NCBI RefSeq assembly: GCF_030547425.1
Contig: NZ_JAUORH010000001.1
Coordinates: forward strand, 1-64,000
Direction: 5' to 3'
DNA length: 64,000 nucleotides
Source: Tenacibaculum sp. 1_MG-2023
GTDB taxonomy: Bacteria > Bacteroidota > Bacteroidia > Flavobacteriales > Flavobacteriaceae
The position numbers and the translations under genes were made by a program. The notes below the pieces were generated by a model. That model was given only the letters and a program-made list of their open reading frames with translations. It ran no database searches and was not told the DNA's origin. Shown piece by piece: positions 34,961 to 43,935 of the stretch (position 1 is the stretch's first letter; the number at the start of each line of letters is the position of its first letter).

Positions 34961-35935
34961 ATGAAAAACACCATTTTTAACATACAGTCTACAGAAGATT
35001 TCAATAAAACTGCACTACAAGTTTTTAAACATCAGTTTACAAACAACAAGGTGTATCGTTCTTTTTGCGATTTAATATATGTTCATCCATCTGATGTAAA
35101 CACTATTGAACAAATTCCGTTTTTACCTATTCAGTTTTTTAAAACTCGTGAGGTACTTTCTTCTACCGAAGAAATTCAAGAAACTTTTACAAGTTCAGGA
35201 ACTACAGGAAATACAACCAGTAAACATTTAGTTACCGATTTATCTTGGTACGAAACCAGTTACTTAAAAGGGTTTGATTATTTTTATGGAAATATAGAGC
35301 ACTATGTAGTATTAGCTTTGTTACCTAATTATTTAGAACGTAAAGGATCTTCTTTAATTTATATGGTAGATGATTTAATTAAACGTTCTAAAAACCCTGA
35401 AAGTGGGTTTTACCTCAATAATTTAAATGAACTTGCTCAAAAGCTTACACATTTAGATTCACAAGGAAAAAAAGTATTACTTATAGGTGTTTCTTTTGCT
35501 TTGTTAGATTTAATAGAACAATATGATTTCAATCTTTCTAATACTATCATTATGGAAACTGGTGGAATGAAAGGAAAAAGAAAAGAACTTATTCGTAACG
35601 AACTACATACTATTTTAAGTAACGGATTTGGTGTAAATGAAATTCATTCTGAATATGGAATGACAGAGTTGTTAAGTCAAGGATATTCAAAAGGAAACGG
35701 TGTTTTTAACTGTCCACCTTGGATGCAAATCTTAACTCGTGATACTGAAGATGCTTTAACTATCTTACCTAAAGAAAAATCAGGCGGAATTAATGTTATT
35801 GATTTGGCAAACTATAATTCTTGTTCTTTTATTGCGACACAAGATTTAGGTAAAGTATACCAAGACAATAGTTTTGAAATTATCGGTCGTTTTGATAACT
35901 CTGATATTCGTGGTTGTAATTTAATGGTTTTGTAA
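34961..35935 (+). CDS. LuxE/PaaK-like acyl-activating protein
   Basis: 324-aa member of the acyl-protein synthetase LuxE family, a branch of the adenylate-forming superfamily. The phosphate-binding loop is TSSGTTGNTTS (77-87), and METGGMKGKRKEL and EYGMTELLSQGYS correspond to later adenylate motifs. LuxE activates a fatty acid with ATP and passes it to an enzyme cysteine. No lux genes are here, so it probably activates another acid. It heads a same-strand trio with a sugar-lactone oxidase and a PLP enzyme. Confidence 0.8.
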   Translation: MKNTIFNIQSTEDFNKTALQVFKHQFTNNKVYRSFCDLIYVHPSDVNTIEQIPFLPIQFFKTREVLSSTEEIQETFTSSGTTGNTTSKHLVTDLSWYETSYLKGFDYFYGNIEHYVVLALLPNYLERKGSSLIYMVDDLIKRSKNPESGFYLNNLNELAQKLTHLDSQGKKVLLIGVSFALLDLIEQYDFNLSNTIIMETGGMKGKRKELIRNELHTILSNGFGVNEIHSEYGMTELLSQGYSKGNGVFNCPPWMQILTRDTEDALTILPKEKSGGINVIDLANYNSCSFIATQDLGKVYQDNSFEIIGRFDNSDIRGCNLMVL

Positions 35936-35993
35936 TCCTTTTTTATTTTTTGCTATCTTACCTTGCTATTAACCTCTATTAGTTCAAGGTATT

Positions 35994-37280
35994 ATGAAAA
36001 ACTGGGCAGAAAATGTACAGTGGAATCCATCAACTATTGCATTTCCTCATTCGGAAAATGAAATTCAGCAACTTGTTTTAAAAGCTATTCAATTTAACCA
36101 AAAAATCAGAGTTATTGGTTCTGGACATTCTTTTACTTCTTTGTGTAGTACTCATGAAATATTAGTAACTCTCGATAATTTTCAAGGAATTATTTCGGTA
36201 AACAAAGAAAAAAATCAAGCTACTGTAAAAGCAGGAACGAAACTTTCTTTATTAGGAGAATTATTATTTAATGAAGGATTAGCTATGGAAAATATGGGCG
36301 ATATCAACGTTCAGTCAATTGCTGGCGCCATAAGTACAGGTACACACGGAACAGGTGTCGGACTTAAATCCATCAGCAACCAAGTAATCGGATTAAAATT
36401 TGTGAATGGAAAGGGTGAAATTATGGAGTGTTCTACCTCAAAAAACACAGAGCTATTCAAAGCAGCACAAGTGTCTTTAGGATGCTTAGGAATTATTACA
36501 GAGGTTACTTTACAGTGTGTACCAACTTACAAACTAAAGCTTCAAAACAAAAAAGAAAAATTAAGTGATGTTTTGGCAACCTTGAACGAAAGAAACTCTC
36601 AAAATAGAAATTTTGAATTTTACTGGATTCCTTATACCGATACTGCTTGGACAAAAACTTCAAACATTGTGGAAGATTCTGAACCCGATAAAGTGAATTT
36701 TTTCAACTACTGGACTGAATATATACTAGAAAACCATATTTTTAAACTCATGTGTGAATATGCTAACCTTTTTCCATCACAAAATAAAACAGTAGCTAAC
36801 ATCACTGCGGCCAGTATAAGCAATGTGAAAAAAGTATATCACAGTCACAAAGTATATGCTACGCAACGAATGGTTAAATTCCATGAAATGGAGTATAATA
36901 TTCCTGCAGAAACTTACCAAGATGTATTTAAAGATGTGCAAAAAATTGTCAATTCTAAAAAATTCAATATTCATTTTCCGATTGAAAATCGTTGGGTAAA
37001 AGGAGATGACGTTTTCATGAGTCCTGCTTACAATAGAAATTCTGCATATATCGCTTGCCATGTTTACAATAAAAAGGATAGCAGTGCTTATTTTACTGCT
37101 TTAGAAGAAGTTTTTAAAGCCTATAATGGAAGACCTCATTGGGGTAAAATGAATACATTCACTTCAGAAGATATTGCTAGAATGTATCCTAAATTCCCCA
37201 ATTTTATGGCTTTCAGAAAAGAGCATGACCCAGAAAATATATTTGTGAATCCGTATCTTCAAAAACTGCTAGGTATTTAA
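35994..37280 (+). CDS. FAD-dependent sugar-1,4-lactone oxidase (ALO/GULO family)
   Basis: 428-aa vanillyl-alcohol-oxidase-type flavoenzyme. The FAD domain carries RVIGSGHSFTSL; His45 is the expected covalent FAD attachment. SIAGAISTGTHGTG (101-114) is the second FAD loop. The C-terminal ALO domain ends with RPHWGKMN, the conserved HWGK motif of D-arabinono- and L-gulono-lactone oxidases. Bacterial relatives oxidise sugar lactones or alditols; which one is not clear. It lies 58 bp after the LuxE-like gene and 4 bp before the PLP enzyme gene. Confidence 0.88.
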   Translation: MKNWAENVQWNPSTIAFPHSENEIQQLVLKAIQFNQKIRVIGSGHSFTSLCSTHEILVTLDNFQGIISVNKEKNQATVKAGTKLSLLGELLFNEGLAMENMGDINVQSIAGAISTGTHGTGVGLKSISNQVIGLKFVNGKGEIMECSTSKNTELFKAAQVSLGCLGIITEVTLQCVPTYKLKLQNKKEKLSDVLATLNERNSQNRNFEFYWIPYTDTAWTKTSNIVEDSEPDKVNFFNYWTEYILENHIFKLMCEYANLFPSQNKTVANITAASISNVKKVYHSHKVYATQRMVKFHEMEYNIPAETYQDVFKDVQKIVNSKKFNIHFPIENRWVKGDDVFMSPAYNRNSAYIACHVYNKKDSSAYFTALEEVFKAYNGRPHWGKMNTFTSEDIARMYPKFPNFMAFRKEHDPENIFVNPYLQKLLGI

Positions 37281-37284
37281 TTCT

Positions 37285-38463
37285 ATGGATATGTATTTTA
37301 AAACCCTAAATAAAGAATTAAAAAACTACCAACGAGCGATTCCTTGTTTGTTAGTAGATTTAGATATTTTAGATGAAAATATTACAGAAGTAATTTCTAA
37401 TTTTAGAAAAGATACTTCGCTTAGAGTTGTAGTGAAATCATTACCTTCATTTCAATTAATTGAATATATATTAGAAAAAACACTCTCAAATAAGTTGATG
37501 GTTTTTCATCAACCTTTTTTAACCGATTTAACTGCTCGATTAAATAACAAAGCAAATGTTTTATTGGGTAAACCCATGCCTATAAAAACTGTTGAATATT
37601 TTTACAACAACTTACCTCAGCAACACAACGGGTTTAATCCGTTTACACAAACTCAATGGTTGGTAGATACCGAAAAAAGAATTAAAGAATACATCAACTT
37701 AGCCAAACAACTCAATCAAAAATTACGATTAAACATTGAAATTGATGTGGGGTTACATCGCGGTGGATTTTCTTCTCTAAAAAATTTATCAAAAGGATTA
37801 TCATTGATTGAAAACAATCAAGAATTTGTGGCGTTTTCAGGATTTATGGGCTACGATCCTCATGTGGTAAAACTTCCAACAATTATTCGTTCTAAAAAAA
37901 AGGCATTACAATTGGCCAATCAGTTTTATGAACAATGTAAAAATTTGCTTCAAAAAGAATTCCCTTTATTATGGAACGAGAATTTAACTTTTAACGGAGC
38001 CGGAAGCCCAACCTTAAACTTACATAAAGAACAAAATTCTCCGATAAACGATATTGCCATTGGCTCATGCTTTGTAAAACCTACAGCTTTTGACATTCCT
38101 TCTTTAAAAAACTACATTCCTGCAGCTTTTATTGCCACACCTGTTTTAAAAACTTTTTCAAACACTACGTTACCAGGGTTAGAAACTTTAAAGAATCTAT
38201 TCACTAAAAAATCAGCATTTATTTATGGTGGTTTTTGGAAAGCTGATTATTACTATCCGAAAGGAATAAAACAGAATAATTTGTTTGGAGCATCTACCAA
38301 TCAAACCATGATTAATATTCCTAAAAATATAACTTTACAAGTAGATGAGTTTGTATTTTTAAGACCACACCAAAGTGAATTTGTTTTTCTTCAATTCGGA
38401 GAAATTTTACCCATTAGAAAAGGTAAAATTCAAAAACCTTGGCAATTATTAAACAATTCCTAA
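37285..38463 (+). CDS. PLP-dependent alanine racemase-fold enzyme (D-threonine aldolase/D-serine dehydratase-like)
   Basis: 392-aa protein with an Ala-racemase N-terminal barrel: PCLLVDLDILDENI (20-33), PLP lysine Lys51 in VVVKSLPS, and NIEIDVGLHRGGF in the PLP-phosphate region. A C-terminal DSD1-type domain ends with DEFVFLRPHQSEFVFLQFG. In DSD1 enzymes that region holds a His-x-Cys zinc pair; here it reads PHQSE, so the metal site is changed. Two starts (ATG 37285, 37291) are possible. Likely acts on a D-amino acid or beta-hydroxy amino acid. Third gene of the LuxE-like trio. Confidence 0.78.
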   Translation: MDMYFKTLNKELKNYQRAIPCLLVDLDILDENITEVISNFRKDTSLRVVVKSLPSFQLIEYILEKTLSNKLMVFHQPFLTDLTARLNNKANVLLGKPMPIKTVEYFYNNLPQQHNGFNPFTQTQWLVDTEKRIKEYINLAKQLNQKLRLNIEIDVGLHRGGFSSLKNLSKGLSLIENNQEFVAFSGFMGYDPHVVKLPTIIRSKKKALQLANQFYEQCKNLLQKEFPLLWNENLTFNGAGSPTLNLHKEQNSPINDIAIGSCFVKPTAFDIPSLKNYIPAAFIATPVLKTFSNTTLPGLETLKNLFTKKSAFIYGGFWKADYYYPKGIKQNNLFGASTNQTMINIPKNITLQVDEFVFLRPHQSEFVFLQFGEILPIRKGKIQKPWQLLNNS

Positions 38464-38517
38464 CTGTAATTGTAATGTTCATTGTTTTTCATCGACTACT
38501 CATAAAATCTACAAACA

Positions 38518-38973
38518 ATGAAAAACTTTTTTACACTGCTTTTGGTAGTAATTTCTACTGCATTATACGCTCAAAAAACTGATTATAACACCAAAAAAGG
38601 CTATGTGTCAGAAGGTTACGACGTTGTTTCTTACTTTACAAATAGTGAACCTATTGAAGGAAAAAAGAAGTTTCAAACAACTTACGACGGAGCAAAATTT
38701 AAGTTTTCCTCAGAAAAAAACTTATCCCTATTTAAAGAAAATCCAACAAAATACATTCCTCAATATGGAGGATATTGTGCTTATGCTGTAGCTGCTAAAA
38801 AAACAAAAATGTACATTGATGCTGAAGCTTATGAAATTAGAGATGGTAAACTATACCTTTTTTATAGCTCTTGGATTTCTAGTAAACTTGATGATTGGAG
38901 AAATGGTAATACTAAAAAGTTACAAGCTCAAGGAGATATAAATTGGGAAGAACTAAAGCATAAAAAGAATTAA
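38518..38973 (+). CDS. secreted YHS-domain protein 1
   Basis: 151-aa exported protein with signal peptide 1-19 (LYAQK end). The YHS domain spans about 29-95: GYDVVSYF, then ENPTKYIPQYGGYCAYAVA. YHS domains bind metal (Cu, Zn) or sit next to metal transport and redox proteins. Downstream part EIRDGKLYLFYSSW is shared with the next gene. It is one base before its paralogue's ATG. Confidence 0.85.
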   Translation: MKNFFTLLLVVISTALYAQKTDYNTKKGYVSEGYDVVSYFTNSEPIEGKKKFQTTYDGAKFKFSSEKNLSLFKENPTKYIPQYGGYCAYAVAAKKTKMYIDAEAYEIRDGKLYLFYSSWISSKLDDWRNGNTKKLQAQGDINWEELKHKKN

Positions 38974-38974
38974 C

Positions 38975-39409
38975 ATGAAACATTTATTCATAATTTTTCT
39001 ACTTTTTTCAACCATTACTTTTTCACAAGAATACAATACTAAAAACGGTGTAGCTGTTAAAGGTTATGATGTAGTTAGTTACTTTCATGATATAGCCGAA
39101 AAAGGGAATAAAAAATTTACCACTAAATACAACGGTGTTTCTTTTCGTTTTTCATCAAAAGAAAATTTAGGTACTTTCCTTAAAAATCCTAAAAAATACA
39201 ATCCACAATATGGTGGATATTGCGCCTATGCAATTGGTAAAACTGGAGCAAAGGTTGATATTAACCCGAAAACTTTTGAAATACGAGATGGTAAACTGTA
39301 TTTATTTTATAATTCTTGGGGTACCAATACATTAAAAATGTGGTTAAAAGAAAATCCTGAAAAACTCAAAAAACAAGCAGATATAAATTGGAGAACAGTG
39401 AATCAGTAA
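38975..39409 (+). CDS. secreted YHS-domain protein 2 (tandem paralogue)
   Basis: 144-aa paralogue of the preceding protein. They share the signal peptide, GYDVVSYF, KNPKKYNPQYGGYCAYAIG, EIRDGKLYLFY and ADINW near the end. This is a tandem duplication that has diverged by roughly half of its residues. Function is presumably similar, perhaps a metal-binding heterodimer. A terminator follows. Confidence 0.85.
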   Translation: MKHLFIIFLLFSTITFSQEYNTKNGVAVKGYDVVSYFHDIAEKGNKKFTTKYNGVSFRFSSKENLGTFLKNPKKYNPQYGGYCAYAIGKTGAKVDINPKTFEIRDGKLYLFYNSWGTNTLKMWLKENPEKLKKQADINWRTVNQ

Positions 39410-39434
39410 TTGATTCATTTATTTAGGGGGATGA

Positions 39435-39462
39435 AGGGCTGGATAAATCCAGCTCTTTTTTT
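39435..39462 (+). terminator. terminator of the YHS gene pair
   Basis: AGGGCTGGAT/ATCCAGCTCT (one G-T pair) followed by seven T. Confidence 0.85.
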
Positions 39463-39485
39463 GTTTTTTGGTTATTTTTTATTCT

Positions 39486-39493
39486 TATTTTTG
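39486..39493 (+). promoter_or_regulatory. -7 element of glpD
   Basis: TATTTTTG, 18 bases before ATG 39512; TTG triplets occur 15 and 22 bases upstream. It supports the start at 39512 rather than the TTG at 39410, which lies before the terminator. Confidence 0.55.
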
Positions 39494-39511
39494 GTTGATA
39501 AAGAAAGCTCT

Positions 39512-41158
39512 ATGAATAATTTCTCTTCTTTCAATAGAAAAAACATTCAACAAGAATTACAAACAACAGAATTTGATATTCTAGTAATTGGCGGTGGTAT
39601 TACTGGTGCAGGTATTGCTTTAGATGCGGCATCACGTGGAATGAAAGTTGCCTTAATAGAAAAAAACGACTTTGCTTCAGGTACTTCAAGTAAATCTACC
39701 AAGCTAATTCATGGAGGTTTACGCTACTTAAAACAGTTTGATTTTTGGTTGGTGAAAGAAGTAGGTACTGAACGTGCTATTGTTCATAAACTAGCTCCGC
39801 ACTTGGTAATTCCTGAAAAAATGATTTTACCATTAATTGACGGCGGAACTTACGGTTCATGGTTAACATCTATCGGATTAAAAGTATATGATGTACTAGC
39901 TTCTGTTGAAGGAGATGATAAACGTAAAATGCTTGATAAGAAGGAAGCGTTAGAAAAAGAACCTTTGTTACCTGAAAGTATTTTAAATGGTGCTGGTTTT
40001 TATGCTGAATATCGTACGGATGATGCTCGTTTAACTATTGAAGTTTTAAAAACAGCTAGCCAATACGATGCACAAATATTGAACTATACACACGCAGACG
40101 AATTTATTTACGAAAATAAACGTGTCGTAGGTGCTAAAGTAACGGATACTTTTACTGATGAAAGTTACGATATCAAAGCTAAATATGTAGTAAATGCAGC
40201 AGGCCCTTGGGTAGATGAATTACGTCAAATAAACAATTCTAAAATTGGAAAGCGTTTACATTTAACCAAAGGAGTTCACTTGGTTGTACCGCATGAAAAA
40301 TTACCTGTAAAACAATCGGTGTATTTTGATATTCCTGATGGTCGTATGATGTTTGCTATTCCTCGTGGAAAAGTAACCTATTTCGGAACTACAGACACCA
40401 ATTATCAACAAGACAAAGATTCCGTTGAAACTTCAATGGTAGATGCTTTATATTTAATTGAAGCAGTAAATAATATGTTTCCTGACATCCAATTAACTAT
40501 GGATGATATTCAATCATCTTGGGCAGGATTACGTCCGTTAATTCATGAAGAAGGAAAATCGGCTTCGGAATTGTCTCGTAAAGATGAAATTTTTGTGTCT
40601 GATACCAAGTTAATTTCTATCGCAGGAGGTAAGCTAACAGGTTACAGAAAAATGGCAGAACGTATCGTAGATATTGTCGCTAAAAAAATGAAACGCCGCT
40701 TTGAGATAGAATTTGACCCAATTCAAACTGAAGAAATTGTTTTAGCAGGAGGTCCTTTTCAAAACTATAAATCAGTAAAATTATATAGTAATCAGGTTTA
40801 TAAACGTATAAAATCATTTGGTTTTTCAGAAAAAGATGCTAGCTATTTAGTGCACAACTATGGTAAACAAACTGAACTTATTTTAGATAAGTTTGATGAG
40901 CTAAATGAAAAAAATATGCAAGAACGTTTGTTAAAAGCAGAAGTATGGTTTACCATAAAACACGAAATGACCTGTACTCCTACCGACTTTTTTATGCGAA
41001 GAACTGGTCGTTTGTTTTTTGATAAACCAAGTGTAGATCTATACAAAAACTTTATTATTCAAGAGTTTACCAAACGTTTTAATTGGAATAAAAACACATC
41101 TTTAAAACACAAACAAGAGTTGGATAAAAAAATAGCTTTAACCTTAAATTTTAACTAG
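39512..41158 (+). CDS. glpD: glycerol-3-phosphate dehydrogenase/oxidase
   Basis: 548-aa FAD-dependent aerobic glycerol-3-phosphate dehydrogenase that makes dihydroxyacetone phosphate and feeds electrons to quinone. FAD motif ILVIGGGITGAGIALDAASRG is near the N-terminus, followed by FASGTSSKSTKLIHGGLRYL, the GlpD signature. IPRGKVTYFGTTDTNY and ISIAGGKLTGYRKMAE close the flavin site. C-terminal alpha-helical DAO_C domain. The extended N-terminus (from TTG 39410) would be an artefact. A second glycerol-3-phosphate enzyme, gpsA, is 3 kb downstream. Confidence 0.93.
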   Translation: MNNFSSFNRKNIQQELQTTEFDILVIGGGITGAGIALDAASRGMKVALIEKNDFASGTSSKSTKLIHGGLRYLKQFDFWLVKEVGTERAIVHKLAPHLVIPEKMILPLIDGGTYGSWLTSIGLKVYDVLASVEGDDKRKMLDKKEALEKEPLLPESILNGAGFYAEYRTDDARLTIEVLKTASQYDAQILNYTHADEFIYENKRVVGAKVTDTFTDESYDIKAKYVVNAAGPWVDELRQINNSKIGKRLHLTKGVHLVVPHEKLPVKQSVYFDIPDGRMMFAIPRGKVTYFGTTDTNYQQDKDSVETSMVDALYLIEAVNNMFPDIQLTMDDIQSSWAGLRPLIHEEGKSASELSRKDEIFVSDTKLISIAGGKLTGYRKMAERIVDIVAKKMKRRFEIEFDPIQTEEIVLAGGPFQNYKSVKLYSNQVYKRIKSFGFSEKDASYLVHNYGKQTELILDKFDELNEKNMQERLLKAEVWFTIKHEMTCTPTDFFMRRTGRLFFDKPSVDLYKNFIIQEFTKRFNWNKNTSLKHKQELDKKIALTLNFN

Positions 41159-41187
41159 TTTTTATCTAGAAAATTAATCGAGTATTA

Positions 41188-41195
41188 TATCTTTG
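41188..41195 (+). promoter_or_regulatory. -7 element of gene 41251-41742
   Basis: TATCTTTG, 55 bases before the ATG. Confidence 0.45.
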
Positions 41196-41250
41196 GCGAC
41201 TGCAAAATTTAGCTACAAAAAAGGTTTGTACAATTAATTTTTTAAGTAAT

Positions 41251-41742
41251 ATGAAACAACTAGTACTCGTATTTTTTCTATTAACCACTCTTTTAGCAAA
41301 AAGTCAAACTAATATTATTTCTAATTCAGATTTTGATAATATTAAAATAAATAATGTTGCTTTAACTGATATAAAAAAGACCTTTGGAAAACAAGCAAAG
41401 GTAGAATCTTTATTGGGTGCGACTACTTCTTTTGAAGATAATGGTTTCTACTACTATTTTAAATTCAATGGTTTAAAACTTGATTTTTCTACTTCTGGAA
41501 GAAAGCCTTACATCGAATCTTTAGATGTTTTAAGTGATGAAGCCTCTTTTACAATTAAAGGAATTACAGTTGCTGTAGGGGATTCTATTAGTAAATTAGG
41601 TAATGTTACCTTAAGTACTGGTAGAAATGGCTCTAAAAGTATTTTATATGCCGAATGTGATAATTGTGATGTTTTTATTAACATAGATTTTGATCAAGCA
41701 ACTAAAAAAATTACAAAAATTAATTATTTCGATATGTCATAA
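41251..41742 (+). CDS. hypothetical exported protein
   Basis: 163-aa protein with signal peptide (LLTTLLAKSQT). No family recognised. The mature part is beta-rich with two cysteines in YAECDNCDVF near residue 138-146 that could form a disulfide. It stands alone between glpD and the MFS operon. Confidence 0.65.
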   Translation: MKQLVLVFFLLTTLLAKSQTNIISNSDFDNIKINNVALTDIKKTFGKQAKVESLLGATTSFEDNGFYYYFKFNGLKLDFSTSGRKPYIESLDVLSDEASFTIKGITVAVGDSISKLGNVTLSTGRNGSKSILYAECDNCDVFINIDFDQATKKITKINYFDMS

Positions 41743-41771
41743 TTGATTTACTTATTAAAATAGTTAACTTG

Positions 41772-43040
41772 TTATTCTTCCTTCTCATGCTCTTCTAAAT
41801 CTTTAGTTAAATCTAACTTTCGTAACGTTGGGTTTAAAACTCCCGTAGTAATAACGGTAATTAAAGTCATGGTACCACCAAAAACAACTGCTGTAACGGT
41901 ACCCATTAATTTTGCTGTTACACCACTTTCAAAAGCTCCTAATTCGTTAGAAGAACCTACAAACATAGAGTTTACTGAAGCCACTCTACCACGCATATGA
42001 TCGGGTGTTTTTAATTGTAATATTGTTTGGCGAATCACCATCGAAACTCCATCAGTTACACCACTAAAAAATAGCGCTACAATTGAAATCCAGAAAACAG
42101 AAGACAATCCAAATACGATAATACAAATTCCAAAACCAAATATAGCTGCTAAAAGCTTCATTCCTGCATTTCTACTAATAGGTATGTAAGCAGTTATTAA
42201 CATTGTTAAAAAAGCTCCTATGGCTGGTGCAGCACGTAAAGCACCAAAACCTTCCGGTCCTACTTTTAATATATCTTGAGCATATACTGGAAGCAATGCT
42301 ACTGCCCCACCAAATAATACTGAAATCATATCTAACGTAAGCGCTCCTAAAATAGCTTTTGTTTTATACACAAAACGTACTCCTTCTTTTAAACTTTTCA
42401 TTACTGGCTCACCAATTTTAGGGTTTAAAATTGGTTTCTTTTTAATGAAAAATACTGTTAGAAATGATATAGATACTAAACCAAATACAACACATAATGA
42501 CCAATGTACTCCAATCCAAGAAATGGTAAATCCTGCAAAAGCAGGTCCTAGTACAGAAGCTATTTGCCATGTTGAACTACTCCAAGTTGCTGCGTTTGGG
42601 TATAATTTTTTAGGTACTATTAATGCAATTAATGAAAATATAGTTGGTCCGAAAAATGAACGTAGCAATCCACCAAAAAATACCAAGGCATAAATAGCGT
42701 ATAATACTGTGTTCTTATTCCACCCTTCAATAAAACTAGGTAAGGTTAAAAAGAATAGTCCTAAGCTAATGAGTGAAAATAACCCAATGCACAACGCTAA
42801 TAAATTCCTCTTTTCTTTTTGATCTACAATATGACCTGCAAACAGCGCCATAGATACTGCTGGAATTACCTCCATTAGACCTATAATTCCTAGTGATAAT
42901 GGGTTTTTAGTGATACTATATACTTGCCATTCTATAATAATAAATTGCATAGACCATGCAAATACTAGGGCAAATCGTACTAAAAGAAAAATATTAAACT
43001 CTTTGATTCTTAGGGAAGCGTAGGGATCTTTTTTTTCCAT
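41772..43040 (-). CDS. MFS transporter (MFS_3/EntS-like)
   Basis: 422-aa major facilitator with about 12 hydrophobic segments. The loop motif between helices 2 and 3 reads GHIVDQKEKRNLLA, close to the MFS motif A, and RQTILQLKTPDHMRGRVASV is characteristic of the EntS-like exporters. The substrate is unknown. Its ATG lies 3 bases after the stop of the ACT-domain gene; both share one transcript. Confidence 0.85.
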   Translation of the reverse strand: MEKKDPYASLRIKEFNIFLLVRFALVFAWSMQFIIIEWQVYSITKNPLSLGIIGLMEVIPAVSMALFAGHIVDQKEKRNLLALCIGLFSLISLGLFFLTLPSFIEGWNKNTVLYAIYALVFFGGLLRSFFGPTIFSLIALIVPKKLYPNAATWSSSTWQIASVLGPAFAGFTISWIGVHWSLCVVFGLVSISFLTVFFIKKKPILNPKIGEPVMKSLKEGVRFVYKTKAILGALTLDMISVLFGGAVALLPVYAQDILKVGPEGFGALRAAPAIGAFLTMLITAYIPISRNAGMKLLAAIFGFGICIIVFGLSSVFWISIVALFFSGVTDGVSMVIRQTILQLKTPDHMRGRVASVNSMFVGSSNELGAFESGVTAKLMGTVTAVVFGGTMTLITVITTGVLNPTLRKLDLTKDLEEHEKEE

Positions 43041-43043
43041 TAA

Positions 43044-43703
43044 TTAATTTAGTTTCAAATCCATTAAAATAGCAAATGTTTCATTCACATCTCTTTCTTT
43101 TACCACTATGGTCATTTCATGTGTCGTAGAAATTACTTCTTGTACCGCTATATTTGCCCAAGCAAATTGTTTTAAAATGAAATAATAAATACCTGATTGA
43201 TCTAAATTACCTTTTGGAAGTTTTATAGTTATGGAAGCTAAATCGTTTACGTTATTAATTAATGCTTCTTTCTTAAAAATTTCTTCAACAAAAGGCTTTA
43301 AGTTTTTACTTGTAACAATATTGGTTTCAAAAATACCTTGAGAAACCGTTAAAAAGTAATCTTTACTATCAGCTGATTTACTTAAAATTTTAGCAATTTC
43401 TTTTAGTAATGATGTGGTATTTTTAAAAGTGAAATCGCACAAATCTGAACGTACAATTACATCTCCTAAATTCAATGCAAGTCGTTTAATATTTTTACGA
43501 ACTCTCAATTCGTTTGCTGGAGATAACCTATTAATAGCCATCATAACTGCACCAACTTTTACTTCTTTTTTTAACAGTTTAGAAACTTCTGGTAAAATTT
43601 CTCTTGCTAACGATGATACATTAATTAACTTCTCATTTAAAGCCTCTTCTATAAAAGGAGTTTTTCTGATGGTAATTTCAACAGCTTCTTGAATTGTTTT
43701 CAT
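43044..43703 (-). CDS. ACT-domain-like regulatory protein (aspartokinase C-terminal-like, no kinase domain)
   Basis: 219-aa protein often labelled aspartate kinase in flavobacterial genomes, but it has no amino-acid kinase domain. The first about 90 residues are helical (KTIQEAVEITIRKTPFIEEA). The rest resembles two ACT modules, for example GIYYFILKQFAWANIAVQEV followed by HEMTIVVKERDVNETFAIL. ACT modules sense amino acids, so a ligand-sensing regulator for the co-transcribed MFS transporter is a fair guess, not shown. A TATTTTTG promoter element lies upstream. Confidence 0.65.
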   Translation of the reverse strand: MKTIQEAVEITIRKTPFIEEALNEKLINVSSLAREILPEVSKLLKKEVKVGAVMMAINRLSPANELRVRKNIKRLALNLGDVIVRSDLCDFTFKNTTSLLKEIAKILSKSADSKDYFLTVSQGIFETNIVTSKNLKPFVEEIFKKEALINNVNDLASITIKLPKGNLDQSGIYYFILKQFAWANIAVQEVISTTHEMTIVVKERDVNETFAILMDLKLN

Positions 43704-43730
43704 GCTTGTTTAATTTTAAACTAAAAGTAA

Positions 43731-43738
43731 CAAAAATA
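43731..43738 (-). promoter_or_regulatory. -7 element of the ACT protein/MFS operon
   Basis: TATTTTTG on the minus strand, 27 bases before ATG 43703. Confidence 0.5.
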
Positions 43739-43835
43739 CAATTAAAAGTGAATTTATACTATATTTTTAATTTGTAATATATTTAATTAAAAACTTTGTT
43801 AATCAGATTTTTAAACTAAATTTGTTACTATTGTA

Positions 43836-43849
43836 TCTTGTATACAAGA
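43836..43849. repeat. 14-bp perfect palindrome TCTTGTATACAAGA
   Basis: Perfect dyad 98-111 bases upstream of the -7 element of the ACT/MFS operon. Its form suits a dimeric repressor site, but no regulator is linked. Confidence 0.4.
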
Positions 43850-43888
43850 CCTATACACAACTCAATTTATTAGAAGCGATTGATGGGG

Positions 43889-43911
43889 CTTCTTAATTAT
43901 ATATTAAGAAG
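43889..43911 (-). terminator. weak hairpin downstream of gpsA
   Basis: CTTCTTAAT/ATTAAGAAG with loop TATAT, 25 bases after the gpsA stop on the minus strand. No proper T tract; may stabilise the mRNA 3' end. Confidence 0.35.
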
Positions 43912-43935
43912 GATTATTTGTACAAATGCAAACAA

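Noticed and set aside
39410..39511. N-terminal extension of glpD with a hydrophobic segment
   Set aside because: The extended frame starts at TTG, directly after the YHS stop, and is interrupted functionally by a terminator and the glpD promoter; it is leader sequence.
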